The position numbers and the translations under genes are program-made. A stretch of DNA of 64,000 bases from Pelecanus crispus. Lineage: Eukaryota > Chordata > Aves > Pelecaniformes > Pelecanidae. The stretch spans positions 18,559,862 through 18,623,861 of the forward strand of contig NC_134675.1 in the NCBI RefSeq assembly GCF_030463565.1, written 5' to 3'. Below, one piece after another: positions 61,886-64,000 of the stretch. Position 1 is the stretch's first letter. Each line of letters opens with the position of its first letter. The notes under the pieces are model-generated. The model was given only the letters and a program-made list of their open reading frames with translations, made no database searches and was not told where the DNA came from.

Positions 61886-63401
61886 GAAGAATTATTTCAA
61901 TAGTTCATGTTGTTTGCAATTCAGTAAGGAAAAAGTTTAGCTAAGTAATAAATTGATTGATAGGTTTTTTTATAAGTAATTCTGTTCCATCTGTGCTGGA
62001 GTATTTACCCTATTGATTCAAAACAAATTTATATGGTGTCATGGGCAAGACAGAATAAACAGCAATCGAGAGTGATCTGGATACTGGGGTTTATTTAAGA
62101 ACAATCAATATTAGAGATTTTACCCTACTTAATTATTTCACAGACTCCCCCAGGCCCCACATTATGTTCACTAGGTCTCAATTTCCTGTCCCTTCAGGGG
62201 GATCGCAGCTGGTTTGGGAAGGTTGGGCAGAAGGCCATGTTAGTTCCTGCTGTGCAGCTGCTCCCAGTTACCAGTTTTAGGTGTTACCGTCCAAGGTCTC
62301 TGGGCCTTTGTCAGCATTCATCTCCACACATCTCCCTGGTCTCTAGAATCTTTCCCCATTTCCATGATCTTCACCTTCTTTCTGGGCCTCCTTCTTTCTG
62401 AGACCACTTCTTTTCCAGAACCCATCTTCTCTACCATGTCTTCTTTCTGGGCCCCTAAGCCCCCAGTTTTCCCAATCTAAATAGTTTATGTGTAGAAGCA
62501 TAACAGGTGTTCAGCTTCCTAATTGGTGGTTCTGTCTCATATCACTTTATTCATTGGAGGATTTTATCAGTTGCAGCTAGCAAGTAACAGGTTTGTGCTT
62601 GAGAGATTAAAAGTTCAATTTCAGACATTCACATTCACCCCCTCTCACACACATGCACACCCCCCAAATTATCTGCCACCTGGCAGCATTCACAATTTAA
62701 ACTATTTTTTCACCTATAATATACGGTAAGCAAATAATTTAATAAAATCCTTTTTTTCTCCCCCATTATCTGAAGTTTTAACTACTTTTTGAATTCTATG
62801 CATGCTAACATGGAAAAAAAGAAATCTTTAATTCATGTTAGTCTTAGTCCACTGGGGTGCCAGCAATTAACTCAGGTTTTATCAGATTTTCCAAGCACTA
62901 AATATTACGCCACATCTTTACTTACAACTCAAGGACCATGCAGAATATGTCTATATATCTATGCTCCAACAATCTTAATAGCCCTAGCTGTCTTTATCAG
63001 GCATGAAAATAAAATACCCATTCTAACCCAGATTAAGCATTTTATTTTATCTTTCATAAGGCAAAGTATACAAAAAATTTGTGTGTGGGGGTGACGGGGA
63101 AGACCATAGACAAGGCGTGCACACACACAAGTTCACACAGAGACACTGGCCAGCTGCTCTTTAAGGGATGAGGAGGCCAGGAGTCTAGCACAATAACACA
63201 GCATATGACATAGTTGGCCTAGAGACTGGTAGTCCTCTGATATAGCTCAGGCAGCTGAAGGCACAGGCCTGAGCAGAAATGGGGCTCCTGGGGCCATGGG
63301 CAGAGGGTATGGGTAGAGGCCAGAGGTGAGGCTGGTCAGGACCTTTAAGGCCTATTAGTGCTTTCAGGGCTCTGACAGACAAAGATGTATGCACAGAAGC
63401 T
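61886..63401. other. Unassigned sequence
   Basis: No exon recognised. 62040-62480 is C/T-rich and LTR-like in composition (tgtcatgggcaagacag..., ttctttctgggcc repeats). 62620-62660 and 63115-63150 hold CA-rich simple sequence. The remainder is AT-rich. Confidence 0.4.
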
Positions 63402-64000
63402 GTGGTGGTACATTCCCCCACACACACCTTTTCTCTCTTCAACCTCTTTACGACCTCAGGGATTCCTGCCAGACCGCGACCTTGTGTAGCAAGTTGGTCA
63501 GTTAGGTGCCCCTTAATTGTACCAGAAACTCCTACATGGTTGAAGCGGAGAGCGACCTTGTCCTTATCAGAAACTCTTACATGGTTGAAGCAGGGAGTGA
63601 GAACAATCAAGTTACCCCTGACAGCTTTGAAACAGAGCAGTAATTACCGACCCAGATCATGGCTCGGATGGAGATTTACAATGACTAAAGCCAATCATTT
63701 CACGATCCTATAAAACAGCAGTCCTAATTGAGGCCCTTTGAGCTCTCCTGGACTGCAGCGGGCTGCACCAGCACCTCCCTCTGAGCAGGACTCCTCTCAG
63801 AGCTAGCAAACTCTCAATGTTTGCAGAAATCGGAGGTCCATTGCTGAAGACCGACAGTGGAGCCTAGGCTGAAACCCTTTGCTCCTTGAGGCTCAACCCT
63901 TGCCCGTTGAGAAATGCCAAGGCATTTGACGTGAATATTTCACTGAACTCAAGGGGAATTTTTAACAGGTATACCATTTATATATATATATATTTAAAAA
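63402..64000 (+). mobile_element. LTR-D copy 2, cut by the window end
   Basis: Matches 32046-32650 in the same orientation, including TATAAAA near 63704 and the same AT microsatellite start at 63979. Differences are only a few per cent by eye. Confidence 0.75.

Overview
This window is vertebrate nuclear DNA, almost certainly from a bird. It holds CR1 LINEs with the avian-type ATTCTATG 3' tail and an esterase-type ORF1, class III (ERVL-like) endogenous retroviruses with env-less genomes, and spliced host exons. By hand count about two thirds of the 64 kb is transposable element, often nested. That is far above a typical bird autosome. The two host genes recognised here, PGGT1B and APBA1, are both (from memory) Z-linked in chicken but not neighbours there. 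High ERV/CR1 load, rearranged fragments of Z-type genes, a coding frameshift and conversion-like inverted repeats together suggest a W chromosome or another degenerating, repeat-rich region. That is inference; an assembly mis-join is the main alternative.

Layout. 1-4850: a tail-to-tail pair of purine-rich LTRs (called LTR-C), one split by a second LTR type (LTR-B), then a minisatellite-rich LTR-like block (LTR-E). 5655-19623: the last three coding exons of PGGT1B (+), whose last intron carries a CR1 (7199-10017) and a nearly complete ERVL provirus (ERVL-1, 11149-17766, minus strand). 20598-40755: almost solid repeats, namely LTR-B, a long CR1, a plus-strand ERVL fragment, a CR1 split by LTR-C, a second truncated ERVL (ERVL-2), LTR-D, a decayed gag-like coiled-coil remnant, another LTR-C and several CR1 pieces. 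40760-50096: a repeat-poor island with the last five coding exons of APBA1 (+), encoding the PTB/PDZ linker, PDZ1, PDZ2 and the C-terminal tail, plus a long 3' UTR. 50097-61885: LTR-B, CR1s, LTR-E interrupted by a full-length CR1 (54334-58702) with an intact ORF1, and an older CR1 split by a solo LTR. 61886-64000: unassigned sequence, then a second LTR-D copy that runs off the window.

The two host genes are unrelated in function. PGGT1B is the beta subunit of protein geranylgeranyltransferase I; APBA1 (Mint1/X11alpha) is a neuronal PDZ/PTB adaptor. They lie on the same strand, both represented only by 3' portions, with 21.6 kb of repeats between the PGGT1B stop and the first visible APBA1 exon. 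No APBA1 exon for the N-terminus, Munc18-binding region or PTB domain is visible in between. The main points for follow-up are this fusion-like locus, the PGGT1B frameshift, an ERVL Gag that begins with a predicted multi-pass membrane region, and inverted CR1 pairs with conversion-like edges.
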